A DNA stretch of 64,000 bases from Amphiura filiformis (lineage: Eukaryota > Echinodermata > Ophiuroidea > Amphilepidida > Amphiuridae), in NCBI RefSeq assembly GCF_039555335.1, contig NC_092631.1:6646481-6710480 (forward strand). Reading direction: 5' to 3'. Both the position numbers and the translations under genes were made by a program. This document shows positions 22,880-36,800 of the stretch, one piece after another. The number at the start of each line of letters is the position of its first letter. Within the stretch, counting starts at the first letter, position 1. Below the pieces are notes generated by a model, which made no database searches, had not been told where the DNA came from, and saw only the letters and a list, made by a program, of their open reading frames with translations.

Positions 22880-23197
22880 GCCTGGGGGGGCCACTCCCAT
22901 TGTGGCCTGTACACCATCCACGATAATGAAAATGCGTAAAAAGGGTAGCTTTTCGTGGGTAAGCACGATACGCGTGTAACGCGTTTAGGGTGTCAAAAAC
23001 ATGAAAAATAAAAAAAAAGGGTAGCAAAATTGCAATTGCTAATACGCGGAAATGAAATTTAGGGTATGAAATTTGATGCAAGGAATAAAATCCCTGTTAT
23101 TATTGTTTTAGCCAAGGGTTAAATCCTTGTTTAGGGTGCTTTTCAAAAGTTGATTATCGCGGATGGTGTACAGGACACAATGGGAGTGACCCCGAGC
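22880..23197. mobile_element. TTAA-flanked MITE (CACTCCCATTGTG ends)
   Basis: TTAA lies at 22876-22879 and 23198-23201. The ends are inverted over about 45 bp with few changes (..CACTCCCATTGTGGCCTG, TACACCATCC.CGATAAT). Confidence 0.85.
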
Positions 23198-23623
23198 TTA
23201 AGCTCGCTTCAGTACTATATAATAATTGTCTATATAGAATGATCAAACCCGAGAACATTCTCAAAGATTACCGCCTCAATGAGCGACACACAAAGCTGGT
23301 ACTCCTTGATTCTACCTTATCAAACACAATATATAAGGCAAGGTTGCCAAACCCTCAATTTGGTAGCCCAATTGGGTGACTTTTGAAGATTTTTCCCACA
23401 ACTTTTTATCATTCTGTCCCATAGAAACCAATGGTCAAGAAAAAGGTTGGATAACTTTTCAGTATTGGAATCTGTGACTTTTGTTAGTTTCCTTTCCCCT
23501 AAAAACCCATGTTTAAGAGAAAAATTGGACTACTTGGTGGTTATATATAAATCTTAAGTTAACATACCAGGAATATACAACATAATAATAACCCAATAAA
23601 TGACTGTACAACTTGGTTCAAAT

Positions 23624-23808
23624 TGGGCTATTCTAGTTGAAATCCATACATTCATCCCATGGAAGACATGACATTAATCTTCCACACAGGGAGTGTGAGT
23701 GGGGTTACCTGAATGGACGACTCCATTTGAAACCTTCAGTCCCTGTATGGGAGAATTAAGGCCATGTCTTCCTTAGGGGGTGTATGGATTTCACTTGAAA
23801 ATAGACCA
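23624..23808. mobile_element. MITE, GGGCTATTCCAG family
   Basis: The left end GGGCTATTCTAGTTGAAATC is clear; the right end is diverged (GGATTTCACTTGAAAATAG). Confidence 0.75.
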
Positions 23809-24009
23809 ATGGTTCAAAGCAGGATGGAATTATGTATTTATGTCATGCTTTAAAAAAGGCGCATTCAGTGATGTGATCATGTGTGCATGAATAACACCAT
23901 AGACTGGGAAAACAGTTAACACACCTTTACAATAATACACCTACATACATTTCAAATCCACCCAGAAAGCAAAGGGCTTGTGGCAGCACAAAGACGTATG
24001 TCCATTTTA

Positions 24010-24897
24010 CAGGGTGAGTCAAAAAAAGTGCAATAGAGAAAAGAATCCATTTTTATTTAAGAACCGAGTTGAACTTTCTAGGTTTTAAAACATTTTATAA
24101 ATAACATATATCCATTAGTGATATTGTGTGAAAAAAACAAGGAATTAGCATTTACCGTTTTGTTTTTATGACATATTTTATAGCGATACCCAATTTTAAT
24201 GTTTGTCCAAGAGATAGCTAAAATTTGAATGTCAGCCCACTCTGTGTAGGTAGATTTGGAACAACTGCCAGTTTCTTAACCTCATTGGCATTGAAATAAA
24301 ATGGAGCACCCTAAGTGTTATTGCCAGTGGTCTTGTTTAAAGACCAGAAACATTATTTGTTGTTATTTTCATTTTCCCTTTATTTTAAAGATGTTTATTC
24401 TCTTTCAAAACCATATAAATTTGTAGGCGGGTTTTTCAAATGTCGAAATGAAATGCGCGCAAATTGGAGTGGAGTGAATTACAAAACATCCAGTAAGTTG
24501 GACATATTGGGATTAAAAAAACTGGAGTTGGAGTCGAGTGAGGTATGAAGGACTTAAAGAAATGTTAGAAAGTTTGTTTGAACAGAAAAAAGAAATAAAA
24601 AATAACGCAAAAATTAACCTTATTTAAGTTAAAGTCAGTTTCAGAGCTGGTGCATTTATCGTGCATTCTGTGCTCCCATTCAAAATACATGGTACCTCGT
24701 GGACAAATAATGAATTGGGGTATCGCAGCAAAAGGACTCATAAAAACTAAATGGTAGAAGCGAGTCACTTCATTTTTTCACACAAGGTGACTATTGAGTG
24801 TGGCATTTATAGAAATATTCAATAATGGGAAAGTTCAACTTGATTCTTACATAAATATCGATTCTTTGCTCTATTGCACTTTTTTTGACTCACCCTG
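24010..24897. mobile_element. 888-bp TA-flanked element, CAGGGTGAGTC ends
   Basis: The first 29 bp, starting CAGGGTGAGTCAAAAAAAGT, are perfectly inverted at the right end, and similarity extends to about 68 bp. TA at both sides. The interior has no recognisable transposase. End sequence and TA duplication fit a mariner-type non-autonomous element. Confidence 0.9.
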
Positions 24898-25677
24898 TAT
24901 TAACCCACCATGCATTCATGGGCAGCTTGGCATCACAAGCATACCCTCCATTTTAGTTGGAACTGGAGTTGCCAAGCACTGGAGTTGCCAAGCCCTACAA
25001 AAATGTAGTGTCAAATGAACGCATGTCCTTAGTGCTGATGAGAACTGCACATTATCATTTATATATCAGCTTAGAATGAACATATCTCTACTTGATTTTC
25101 CTGTGTAGTTCAATTTTGTGACAAAATAATCAATTATTTGACCACCTAACTGGTAGATCTTCAGTGGTATGTGAGCTTTCTTAAAGCAAGTTGGATTTCT
25201 CTTTGCATACACCACTGAATGTGCTTTTAATAATTGGAAATCTTTTTAAATACATATTATAAAATAAAAAACAAGACTGAACAATTGACAATCTCAAAAT
25301 GTACTAAAACAAAAAAGTAAAATTAAACAAACGAAAAGAGCAACAAAAACTTAAAATGCAACTTTGAGATATAAAGGCACAGTATGTTTTAAGAACCATA
25401 ACAGCATAGGGACATATAATTCACCGCACTCTCACAACACTCTGAACACTGGTCACAGCTTCTTTTGTTATAACTGATATAAACTGATAACCCCCTAGAG
25501 CTGAACTTGAAAGTGGGTAAAAGCTTTTGATAGTTACATAAAATACTGAAAGTCAAGATTTTCTTACTTTTATTATGGCAAAATGAATCATGTTGCAAAA
25601 ACTGAAATTTAAAAGTCTACTATTTGTTCTATTGAGATACAATTGTCCTATTTGGGAAATAAACATAATGCCATTAA

Positions 25678-26030
25678 GGGGGTACTACACCCCTGCCCAA
25701 AGTTGTGCCTATTTTTGCATTTTTCTCAAAAATTGTAGAGCATTGGTGACAAGTAAGATATGTATATATTATAGGGGCAAGGACTACAACTGCTACACTG
25801 GAAATTTTATTTCAGCACAGACAATAGTTGTTGAGTTACAGTCAAAAATGAGGGAAAACCAATATTTGATCAATAAATCAATAACTACTTGCCTTGAGTT
25901 GCTGAATTTTCAGTGCAGTAGTTGTAGTCCTTGCCCTATAAAATACATATCTTACTTGTCACCAATGCGCTGTAATATTTGAGAAAAATGCAAAAATAAG
26001 CAAAAAATTGGCTAGGGGTGTAGTACCCTC
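25678..26030. mobile_element. TTAA-flanked MITE (GGGGGTACTACACCCC family), copy 1
   Basis: TTAA at both sides. Ends GGGGGTACTACACCCCTG and AGGGGTGTAGTACCCTC. The interior has an inverted pair around GGGGCAAGGACTACAACT. Copies at 44694-45053 and about 40377-40782. Confidence 0.88.
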
Positions 26031-26118
26031 TTAATGCTCTTTTTGTCATAAGCTTTTCTCAAAGTGTGAATCTATACCAGTAATAACCATGACATGCATT
26101 TCAGAAAACAATCCCCAA

Positions 26119-26426
26119 AAATGCACAAATGTGTACATCCATATCAAAAGGATGCACTTGTCGGCTGCTACATGTGTCTCATTTCACATAATAACTAGGA
26201 AGAAATACCAGACTCATCTCCGAAGAGGAGGTCACTTCAAATTATCCCAAGTCACATGGTTTAGGAATACAGATAATATTTCTTATACAATTTGACTTGG
26301 GATGATTTGAAGTGACCTACACTTGATATGAGTCTGGTATTTATTCCTAGCTATTATGTGAAATGAGACACATGTAGCAGCCGACAAGTGCATCGTTTTA
26401 ATATGGATGTACACAAATATGCATTA
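26119..26426. mobile_element. Long hairpin element
   Basis: Two arms of about 135-140 bp (GTGTACATCCATAT...AAGTGACCTCC and inverse) with a short loop around 26260-26290. A transcript would fold into one long stem. Confidence 0.85.
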
Positions 26427-26754
26427 TGCAAATGAACAATATATTAAAGATGATAATGTACAGGAGTAAAAATATAGACAATGATAATGCCTTGGAATCT
26501 TACAGCAGACACTATGTAAAACAAAATAATCTTTCAATTATTGATAAGGGTCCAGTTGTATAAATTATGTGATGCCAAACGTCACTATGTAAAACACCCC
26601 GGGTTTGACCTCTCTCACTATGTAATACACCCTATGATTTGGGAACTTATCCCATGCTCCAGTGCAAAACATCTTGTTCATGTGTGTAGCTGTTTGATGG
26701 CACCCTACACCCCCAATCCCTTCCCCAACAAGGTGAAAAAGCTGACAACATTGG

Positions 26755-26905
26755 ACTATAAATCCATACACCCCCTATGGAAGACGTCATGACCTTAATT
26801 TCCCTCACAGGGGGTGTAGATTTCAAACGGAGTCGCCTATATTCAGGCAACCGCATTTGAAATTCACACTCCCTATGTGGAAAATAAAGGTCATGTATTC
26901 CATAT
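26755..26905. mobile_element. MITE, GGGCTATTCCAG family, truncated
   Basis: Internal part is typical (ATAAATCCATACACCCCC, ATTTCAAACGGAGTCGCC); the terminal bases are diverged or lost. Confidence 0.65.
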
Positions 26906-27005
26906 AGAATAACCTGTTGTCAACATTAACAATGTTGGAGGGTCTCACTGCATGCTGCCAACATGGACATTCATGTTACATTCATCTTATGTTTAAGTGT
27001 GGTAA

Positions 27006-27304
27006 CCAAGGGTGAAAATAAGTGGGAGACGGGAGCCGTTTAGCCCCCAGAAACCCTTAAATGGCCCCTGGTCCCATCTAAATTTAAGCTGACCAGGGGA
27101 CACTTTGCTTCAGAAACTGGCCCCTGGTCACTACACCCAAAAATCCAATTCCATAGCCATTGATGCATGATGAACTTACCCAGAACAATATTGGCTCCTT
27201 GTTGATTAGAAGTGGCCTCTAGTTCTGTGTTGAATGAACTGAACCAGGGGCCATTTTGTGTAAAAAGGGGCCCCTGGTTCATCATTTCTTATTTTCACCC
27301 TTGG
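27006..27304. mobile_element. MITE with CCAAGGGTGAAAATAAG ends
   Basis: The 17-bp ends are perfectly inverted. The interior carries several GGCCCCTGG/CCAGGGGCC copies in both orientations. Confidence 0.8.
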
Positions 27305-28253
27305 TGGTAACTTGTTATCCTGGGATTGTTCCTTTATCCCAGTACAACGATTGCATTTGTATAATTGTACAATTCATATGATTACCCTGTGAATACATAG
27401 TACATCAACGTAGGACTGTCTGATTGCAATCATATAGATAACTAGATCTCAACTACATAATACAAAGTATATTGTACTACTCAATACAATTTGTTTAGTT
27501 CTTCACACACCATCAGTTGGAATTCAGTACAACCACAGAAATAAAACCAGAGAACTTGAGTACACACAGCGCCAAGAAATACAAAATTATAAATCTGCAT
27601 TATTGCAATGAGCTGTCGCTCTTGCCGCAGCACAGTCAAGATTCTCTGATATTATCCACTGAGTATAATACTAATTTTCAAATGTTAATTCATAATTTTC
27701 ATGTCACATATACATATCATTTACTGCTTTGCAGTGACTATGCTAAGAATCAAAGCTACTGCTGTGTATCACAGCTATAGATCTACTGTAGTGTAACATG
27801 TGCAATTGTACGTGGATGTGTCGCAAACATGGCTCTCATTTTTGGCATTTGGTATATCAATGACCCCTCTTTCTTGGCCAATTTTGGTATATGGATGGGT
27901 CATTTTTCAAAATTTCCCAAATTTTTTTCTTGAAAAATTGGTGAATTTTATCTACCTGTAGCCAGAATTTTCAACATTTTGAGATTATCTAATGTTTTGG
28001 CAAAAGTTGTAAAAACTTTCGCAGCTTGCACTAAACTTGGCCTAAAAGTTTGACTTTTGGTGTAGCGATATATTTCTTGTATCCAATAGCACACCATCAC
28101 AAACCTAACAGATTTGAGATTTACAGTATGTCTATTTAGATTATACACATAGTATACTGAAACGTCTCAAGATTGACAAAGTCTGTTCATACCAACATTA
28201 TATTGGTTTTGCATGTACAGTGACAATTTGGAAAAAATAATACTATAATATTT

Positions 28254-28425
28254 ACAGTAATTTCTTGCGAAACTGGAACACTATAAACGCTAGCGGCTCC
28301 GCGATAAACACATGCGAATATAGCGCGGCACAGAAGAAAGCATACACATGCCTTACATTGCATACATGCTTAGTACGCTACATGGACGCAACGCGCATGT
28401 TCCAGTTTGGCCAAGAAATTACTGT
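28254..28425. mobile_element. Short inverted-repeat element (ACAGTAATTTCTTG ends)
   Basis: About 27-bp inverted ends, ACAGTAATTTCTTGCG.AACTGG, with a CG-rich interior that stands out from the AT-rich surroundings. Confidence 0.8.
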
Positions 28426-28624
28426 CAATATTATAAGTGCTTATGAGTTTGGTCATTACAAGCGCCAACTCATATTTTCAGACTCCCAATTGCCCTGCAT
28501 TTATTGCTAAAAGACCAGAATCCAGTCTCCCCACACCGTCCTGTATGGTGATACCAGTATCAGCAATGTAGGTAAAATTAGGGGTATATAAATAAGCACT
28601 TGTGTCGCTCCATCAATGGCTCTC

Positions 28625-28790
28625 ATCCAGTTGAAATCCATACAACCCCCTATGGAAGACATGACCTTAAACTTCCACACAGGGAATGAGATTGTCTAAA
28701 TGGGCGACTCCATTTGAAATCTACACCCCTCTGTGGGAGATTAAGGTCACATCTTCCATAGGGGGATGTATTTCAACTGGAATAACTCCA
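28625..28790. mobile_element. MITE, GGGCTATTCCAG family
   Basis: CCAGTTGAAATCCATACA at the left and TGTATTTCAACTGGAATA at the right; internal deletion after ACACAGGGAATGAGA. Confidence 0.75.
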
Positions 28791-29754
28791 TGCAATCAGT
28801 GTGTCGTAACATGAGAGCATTGGGTCGTGCACCAACACTAATCCGAAGTTTATCAGGCGCACAGCAAAGTATTCAAAGAGGTACCGGTACACCATTTTGC
28901 CCTCAATGAACAATACATAAAAATGGTGCTAACCGGGTTTGATGCAAACTCTTGATATACATTATAATACCCTGGTTACAGGAATACCACACATTGAGCA
29001 ATAGGGATATTCTATTTCAAATCCACACACCCCCTGTGGAATATTTCACTACCATCTCAATTGCAGTTGCACTTTATCAGTGTTCAATTCAGTTAGAAAT
29101 TTTTGATAGCTTCATGTTAAAATTGCCACTTGAAAATTGTTAGAATTTATCCTGGGAATTTATAATGAATTTTGCACAATTTGGTCTAAAATAAGACCAT
29201 TTTGTTTGGAATTCCAAACTTTTTATGGATGAGAATAGTTGGATCTGGACTAATTTACACTCTTAAATTTGCTTGGAATTCCTGGTAAATCTTCCAAGGG
29301 GTGTGGTTTTCAAATGGAATTGCCAATTTCTATAACTCGTCATCGCAGTGTTACGTCAAAATCGATAGTTGCTAGGTCAACGCTATATCATGTGTTTGGA
29401 ACCAAAATCAAAATGATTACAACACAAAGTCAATGGGTTGCCAACAGGTGTGCAATCCAAGCGTGAACCAGTAACTAAGGTGTCGACATATTCACTACGA
29501 CTGCAAATAATGATATTGTAATGATCACCATATTTTGAAGACTTGGGTTTTTTTGGCGTAGTACAAAGATAACATCCTGTTTCTTCAACTTCATTGTTAA
29601 GGTTCAAAATTGTCAACATTTATTTCATAACTTGAAAAAATTTCAAGCTTTGAAACAGGAAGTAGACCCCATTTGTTGTCCTTTTTGAAGTGAGTTGTTA
29701 TGGTGAATGTTTCATAGTTCATCTTGGCTATATCACTCCTTATCACTTCTTAAT

Positions 29755-29945
29755 GCTCTGCATTCTCGCCAAAGGCTTCAACCCTAAAAGTCCCAGTTTA
29801 GAGATATCCTCTCAAAAACCACTGAACCAATACTGGACTTGGTTTGTAATCATATTAATGCATTTTTCATGCCGATACCAAACATGGTCGTGGAAATGTA
29901 CACATTTTTTTTAAAGAAAGTTATGAATTAGTCGTCTGTAGTCGA
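29755..29945. repeat. Dispersed repeat, copy 1
   Basis: Matches 33420-33605 in the same orientation (AGGCTTCAAC..., AACCACTGAACCAA..ACT, GCATTTTTCATGCC, GTCGTCT.AGTCGACA). No coding content recognised. Confidence 0.7.
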
Positions 29946-30778
29946 CATCTGTGTGGGGATGATTAACATCAATGTAAAGAGCTGTAAGAGTCGGACAATG
30001 GCATCTCGAAAAAGAGTTGTATCTTAAGCAGCCTCTGCAACCATGTCTCTTCATTAAAAAAACGTAAAATTTGGCTGCATTCTCCAAAGGTCCATTCAAT
30101 GCATTTCATGCAAGTCTCATTTATAATGCCAACCACAAGTCCTTTATCGTTGTCTAGAAAAATATCACCCAAACTAACAAACAGTTTGTACTTGTAGCAA
30201 CCTGTGTACACAAAATGCTGGAAATTCACCTTTGGAAGAACTGAAAATATCCAGCAAATCAGTCCATTTCATGAAATTGATAACATCTACTTCTTCAATA
30301 TCTCCACCACGATTACTATCAGTACTTGTAGTAACTCGCTTCTATTCAATCTCTCTCCTTGGTGTTCAGCCACAGTAGTAGTATGGACATAAATCCCTCC
30401 TTTCAACAGGAGCACCATCCGAGTTAAGGATGTATAAAGTCTCAAAGAAATTGTGTCATATTTTCTCCCCGTACTAGAGCGCCGCTGAAGCGGAAGTACC
30501 CAACTGAAGTCAGCGCAACATGCCTGAATACGTCAGTCTTCCTTACAAAATATACAAAAAGTCAGGAATAAGTTCATTTCAAAAGAAACGTCTTCAGAAG
30601 TCATTTTTTGCTTTCCTCTTCCTGGAAATTTGTGATGGTTATTGATTATCAAAACTGATATCAGATAACCAGATATTGATTATTCAAAATTGATAATCAA
30701 ATCATCAGGTGTTTCTAGTTATTATACCTGTTGTTACAGTCATTTTCTGCCCAAGTATACACACACGCTGATACACTA

Positions 30779-30808
30779 CTACGAGAGATGCTGCTTCTCC
30801 ATTTCATA
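30779..30808 (-). CDS. INSIG: INSIG terminal micro-exon (nine codons and stop)
   Basis: The minus strand has a strong tract and acceptor TTCTTTATCACAG ending at 30809, then codons for YEMEKQHLS and TAG. Exon 4 ends on a codon boundary after QLAW, so the joint reads [13 protein letters not shown]. Vertebrate INSIG2 reads QLAMYE...EK.H.. at the same place, and both vertebrate paralogues end EKxHxx. The match of phase, acceptor and motif makes this the likely last coding exon although it is tiny. Confidence 0.82.
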   Translation of the reverse strand, partial: YEMEKQHLS

Positions 30809-33800
30809 CTGTGATAAAGAAGTGAAAAAAGAAGAGAATAATATATATAAATTAGTATACATGACATAAATATGCCCTATTTGTTGCATAAGCTGCCCAG
30901 GGCATTTAAGTCATCTTTAATACTAGGTGCTTAATTTCCCCCTTTTTACCATCATTAATCATGCACTACACCCGTCTGGGATTGGCAAAATTTTTTTCTT
31001 GAGAAAATCATCAAAATGGCATCAACCACTGACTTAAAAAAATTTAAGAATATATATAATTAAGATCCTCTCATGAATGAAGATAAAAAAAAAATGGTTT
31101 TTTACATTTCGGATTTTTTAGCCATGTTTCGGAATTTCCGGAAGACTTACACCTCTGTTGAAGCTATTTATAATTATAACAAACATATCGTCACCCTCAT
31201 AACCAAACTGCCTAAGTCATTATTACATGTTTCTCATTTGCAATTTTGATTTTCTGAGTAATGAACCCATAGTTAATCAAATTTCCAGCCGCATTTTCAT
31301 TAACTTGTGAAATACATCTCTTTTGACGTATTCCACAAGTTTAAAATAAATAATGCGGCTGGAAATTTGATTAATTATGGGTTCATTACTCAGAAAATTA
31401 AAATTGCAAATGAGAAACATGTAATAATGACTTACATGTAGGCAGTTTGGTTATGAGGGTGACGATATGTGAAATGCTATACCTGACAAAAGTGGTGTAA
31501 AAGTAACATATAGTATAGTCTAGACAACATGTAAACAATATGTATCTAAATTGGCACTCCATAATGTCACAATTTCAGGTTCAATTAGCATGATTAAATT
31601 TGTTCTGATTAATTAATGCACATTGTACTGCATGCATCCCACATGACTTCACTTAATTGCCACATGAATCACAGCATTAGGTACAGAGTCCCCCATGCCA
31701 ACATTCTAAATTTGTATACAAGGGCTGTTTTGGTCTAAGTTGTAAAATAGCATGCGCATATTTTGGGGGGGCCAAAATGAAGGGGCGACGGAAGAAGAAG
31801 GGGCGGCAAAAACGAAGGGGGAGGCAAAAAGAATTAGTAAATACAAAAGGGCGGAAAAATTTGACAAAGCATAACAATTTTTGAAAAAATGGTACTATAC
31901 ATCAAAATGTGCTGCTTTTAGGGCGCTAGCACCTGAAACCCTTCTATTAATTCTATTAATTATTTTTTTCTTCAGCAGTGAAGTGTCACAACAATATATT
32001 TTTGCATTTAATAAATGGGGCTCGACAGCATCACAATTTTGCACCCCATTTTTACAGTGGAGTGCAATATGCATATTTTGAGGTGCATAAATCTGATATA
32101 GGAGAGTGATTTTTAGCTCTCCTTCTAAGTTGACCATTCTCTCCTTACATTCTGTTGTAAATGTTCTAAACAGCTCTCCTTGAAAAATCCAGAAGAGCTA
32201 TTTCGTGCTCTCCTGCAAATTCCGAAAGACAGTCCCTGCAACAAAATACAAAGAGATATTTTACATTTGGGTTCTTCATTCCTTGCTTTTATTCTAGGAT
32301 AACATAAGCAACTTACCCAAGCTAGTTGTCTGCCTATATTGCCCATTGTTACACCCCCGGAAAAGAACACGCATGGAAGCCATGACCTCACATACAAGAA
32401 ATCAGGCTCTGTGTATCTGTAACAAATAGTAAGATAAGGTATGGTCAAAGGCAAGCTATCAGTCCCCATTACTACATGTATATGCAATTTACTTTAAAAA
32501 AAAAAAGAGACAGTATGGGCCAATTTCTCGAAGCAGGGCTAGTGGTCAGGCTTCCTTAAGCCCAATTAGTCCTACATACCACTAGCCAACCTTCGAGAAA
32601 TCAGACCTATGTGGCCCTGATTGCATGATTTGAAATCTGCCCACATTAAAGCCCTATGACTTAAGGGAAAACGTTTTACTTCCCGGCTCGGCCAGACACT
32701 TCTCTGTGACATCTTATCTGACCAGACCCACTGCACTTCAGTGTATGTAATGTGCCACACTGCCAGTGCACAGGTTATAGGCTAAAACTCACAGAATCAA
32801 ATGATGTTATAGTGATCGCCAAGCATGGCAATGGCTAACCCAAGGACCTGCTTATTTTGTTTACAGAAAATAGGCTACAAATGATGTTCCAAGTACATGC
32901 CCCAAATAAAAATGACTTCCTGGACCCTGGTTGAGACCAAACCTGATCTGAACAGTAGCGAAAATCTGCAGACAGGACCCTAAAATGTTTTGAAAATTAT
33001 ACTGAAGTTCTTCATGAGGACATAACAAGAACATTCTTGTCATCAGAATATTATGATAACATAACACAGTAAGAAACAGGTGTTTTGGAATCAGTCCAAT
33101 TGCAATTTTCACATGCAAATAACCTAGCAGATACCTGACCAGATAATAATGAAATTGAGTTATAGGCAAAAGAAAATGGGCAAGGTTCATAACTTTGCAA
33201 CCAAATAATCCCGGCAAGTAATCAAGAGACCTGATTCAACATCAGTAAGTGTTGATACTGTACAAGTTAGTAATGGTAGTAACTCAATTTTCAAAATTTC
33301 TGACTTTGGCCTGAGTGGATCTGATCGGTCACATATTATTTGGGAGCAGAATATCTTGAATGTTTAGGAATCAGTCTGCTCCAAAAGTCTACTGATAATT
33401 AATACTTGTGTGTGCTAGCCATAGGCTTCAACATAAAAATATCAAAATATCAAGAGCTATCTCAAGAACCACTGAACCAAAACTAGGCTTGTTTGTACTC
33501 ATTTTTATGCATTTTTCATGCCAATTCCAATTATGGGCATGAAAATGTACAATTCTGATTTTTGTTGTTGAATAAATTAACTTGTCGTCTACAGTCGACA
33601 CCCGCTTGGATAGGGTTAAATAGCTACTTACCTGTACACACCCTGATAAACTAAGAGTTGTGTGACTAATGTAGCCAGGAAGGCTATGCTGAGTGCTAGA
33701 CCAAACCCACTCCGTGATCTGTCAAATAACCACCATAGACCAATGGACATTGCTGCTAGTGTGAGCGAGAACTGTAGATTGTTGGCAAAATCAAGTTTCT

Positions 33801-36800
33801 GAGGATTCGGATGGTCAAGGAACATACGTTTTCATTTAAAATACATGTTGTTGTGATTATTTGTTGAAAAATAAAATGACGCAGGTAAAGAAATAATAAA
33901 AAGAATTGCCGATTATTCTCTAATAAATGCTCCCTCTAATATTTAAATGCTTCCCCCATTTATTTTCAACCAAAATTCCATGCTTGTATCTTGTGAAAAT
34001 AAGCTTACCACGATCGGAAATAGCCAAAAAGTGCAAATCCGAAAGTGAACCGGAAGTCACTGATCCCAATTTCATAGTTGGTCATGATTTTTAAGCTTAC
34101 CTAACTATTTTTCTAGTATTTTTATTTTGAAAATTTGACTTTAATAAATGTAACCTTTTAAAAAAAATGCAATAATATTACAAAATAACAAACATGTTAG
34201 TTAAAGTGTGTGTAATAGGAGTCCTGAGGGTTCAATGGACTATGGCTCCCGGAACCAATGGAGGAGAGCCTTACCAATACCATACACAAATGAACAAATA
34301 CAATAGGACAAAGCCAACCCCTATGATCTGCTTCTATACCCGTTTAATATGCACACAGGTGGATCCCCGGTTGTATTATCATTTTTTTTCATGTAACAAG
34401 TTCACGGTTTCCAGTGCATGGGGGTCACTGAGGCGTTACAAATTGAATGCAATCATTGAATGAATACAGAAATAAGAATAGGAGTGTCTGGTACATAGCG
34501 TGTCGGACTCTACCTGAGAACCTAGTCTTTAATTATATCTTAAGTTCCACAGAATCACTCGCCATACACAAATGAACAAACTCAATACAATATTTTCCAA
34601 TGAGGAAGTGTCAGACTCTTGCCTATCACAGTCAATGTTTACAGACCTAGACCTATTCATGTTTTGCAAACAGACCAAGCCTCATCAAGGCCTAAAGACG
34701 TGCAATTTGTGCTGATAAAAATGACCTTAAAAGTGTTTCTGACAAGATTGTACAGGAAGTAATGTATACAATGAATAATATTGATAAATTGTTTGCTTTG
34801 TGGCCCCGGGTGATTATCATAGCATATTGTTCACATTACATGTAGCTTGCAGTGTACTACCAGATTAATTAACATGTCTAAGCACAATTACCCCCCCCCC
34901 CCCCCCCACACACACACAGCCCTGTTTGTAAATACGTTCAAACGAGGACCTCGACTTAACGAGGTTCTAACCGAGGACTCACACACCCATTTTTAATCGA
35001 CACACCGTGGACCTCACACAGACACACCAGACAACTTACTATCCAACTGTGACCCGTCCATACCCCCTATGGGGACCTATCTTATGCATATTTGCATCAT
35101 TTACGTCATCCTGGTCATAGTTTCAAACCTAGGACGTCCTCGTTTGGAGATGGGTCCTCGCTGTATGGTGTATATCCATATGTAGGTCCTCGTTTGGAGG
35201 CATTTACAAATGCATACACAGACACCCAAGAGTTGCACGACTGGATCAATGAATTCAATTAATATGACATTATTCTATGACTTTTGTATGCTATGTATTT
35301 ATCCCAGGGTATTTATAGACATGGGGAAATCAATTGCCAGTGAGACAGATTTTAAAACATTTTTGTGAATTACTAAATATTAAACTATATGTACAGTAAA
35401 CATTTCTAACTGATCATAATACATGTATATATGTATCTTTGACAGTAAGGCTAGAATTTTAATTAGCGCACATTTTGAGAATCGATATTGAATCTTGCAA
35501 AGAAATTGTCACGAATCAGGAATGAAATTTCAATGAGAATCAGAGAATTGATTCTCGTAATGATTCGCCTTAAATTGGTTTGCGAAAATCAAAATTGATA
35601 AAGGTAAACTTTTTAGTGAACAACTTGTTTGTTATTACAGGATCTACAACTTAAAAATTCACCCAAACGCTTTTGGAAATAAACCGAAAAAGTTACTTTT
35701 AAACACAAACAAACAAACAAACAAATACATATGACACGATCTGGTCCATGGAGGCATGGGGCATGGAGGGGGGAAAATGCCCCCAGTCAGAACTCTTGCC
35801 CCTGTTGCCCCCAGTAAATACCCAAAATTGCGGAAATGTCCAGTTTTTGCAGCAATTTTATGCAACATTTGTTGATTTTGCCCCTCCTGAAATTCACTTC
35901 CCCCCCAATACAACAAAAAAAAAAACTGCATGTACCAGATTGTGTCACATATTATAATTTATCAAGGATACAGCTGACGCATGGTTGATTCCTACAAAGA
36001 CTGCCAGACATCTCATGACATTGGACCATTCTCTCTTGTAACACTGCTTCTCTCCAAGTTTACTGTCTACACATGGGTATAGGAGACCTATGAAGGCTGA
36101 AAAGACAAAATGGGAACAAATGGAAGATGATTATAAACAATGTGTAATGCTGATTTCATACCGTTATGCACACACATTGCAGACAGCAAGCGCAGGGACT
36201 GCCTTTTGAGAGGAGCTTGAGCTGTGTAGCTAATCTACAGCTCCTCTGAATTTGCATTTGCAAGAGTGATTAATAGCTCCTCTTAATAACTCATTACATT
36301 CTTTACGCTTTAATGGCCACAGGTGCAAACAGCTCTTCTAAAGCTCTTCTTGAAGAAACCAGAAGAGCATTTTACAGCTCTTGACCTATTTTCAAAAGGC
36401 AGTCCCTGAAGCGGCAGCAAATTTTTCCTGCATGTACAATTTTTTTCCTACCTGCACTGGTGCATGTAGCCCAAAATTTCTACATGCACAGCAAAAAGTG
36501 TGCATGCACCAAAATTAAAGCAAACATAAAATCACATTGAATCACGATCATTGTCAGTTAAGCTTGTAATAATATTTCCGGCTCCCCTGTCAGTGTCATT
36601 TTTGTGCCGATCACTCGCCCCTTCACTCGCCGATGATGTGGCTTCATCTGTTCTAGAACTAGTCGCCGACGAGGTGCACGATTTCCAGAATGATGCAAGT
36701 GTTTTTGAGCTATTTCCTTTTTGCTGGACATTATTATGATTATTTTCCGTACGTAGACAAATATTTCCCATGGTTTAAATTCCGGGCCTTTTTTTTTTCT

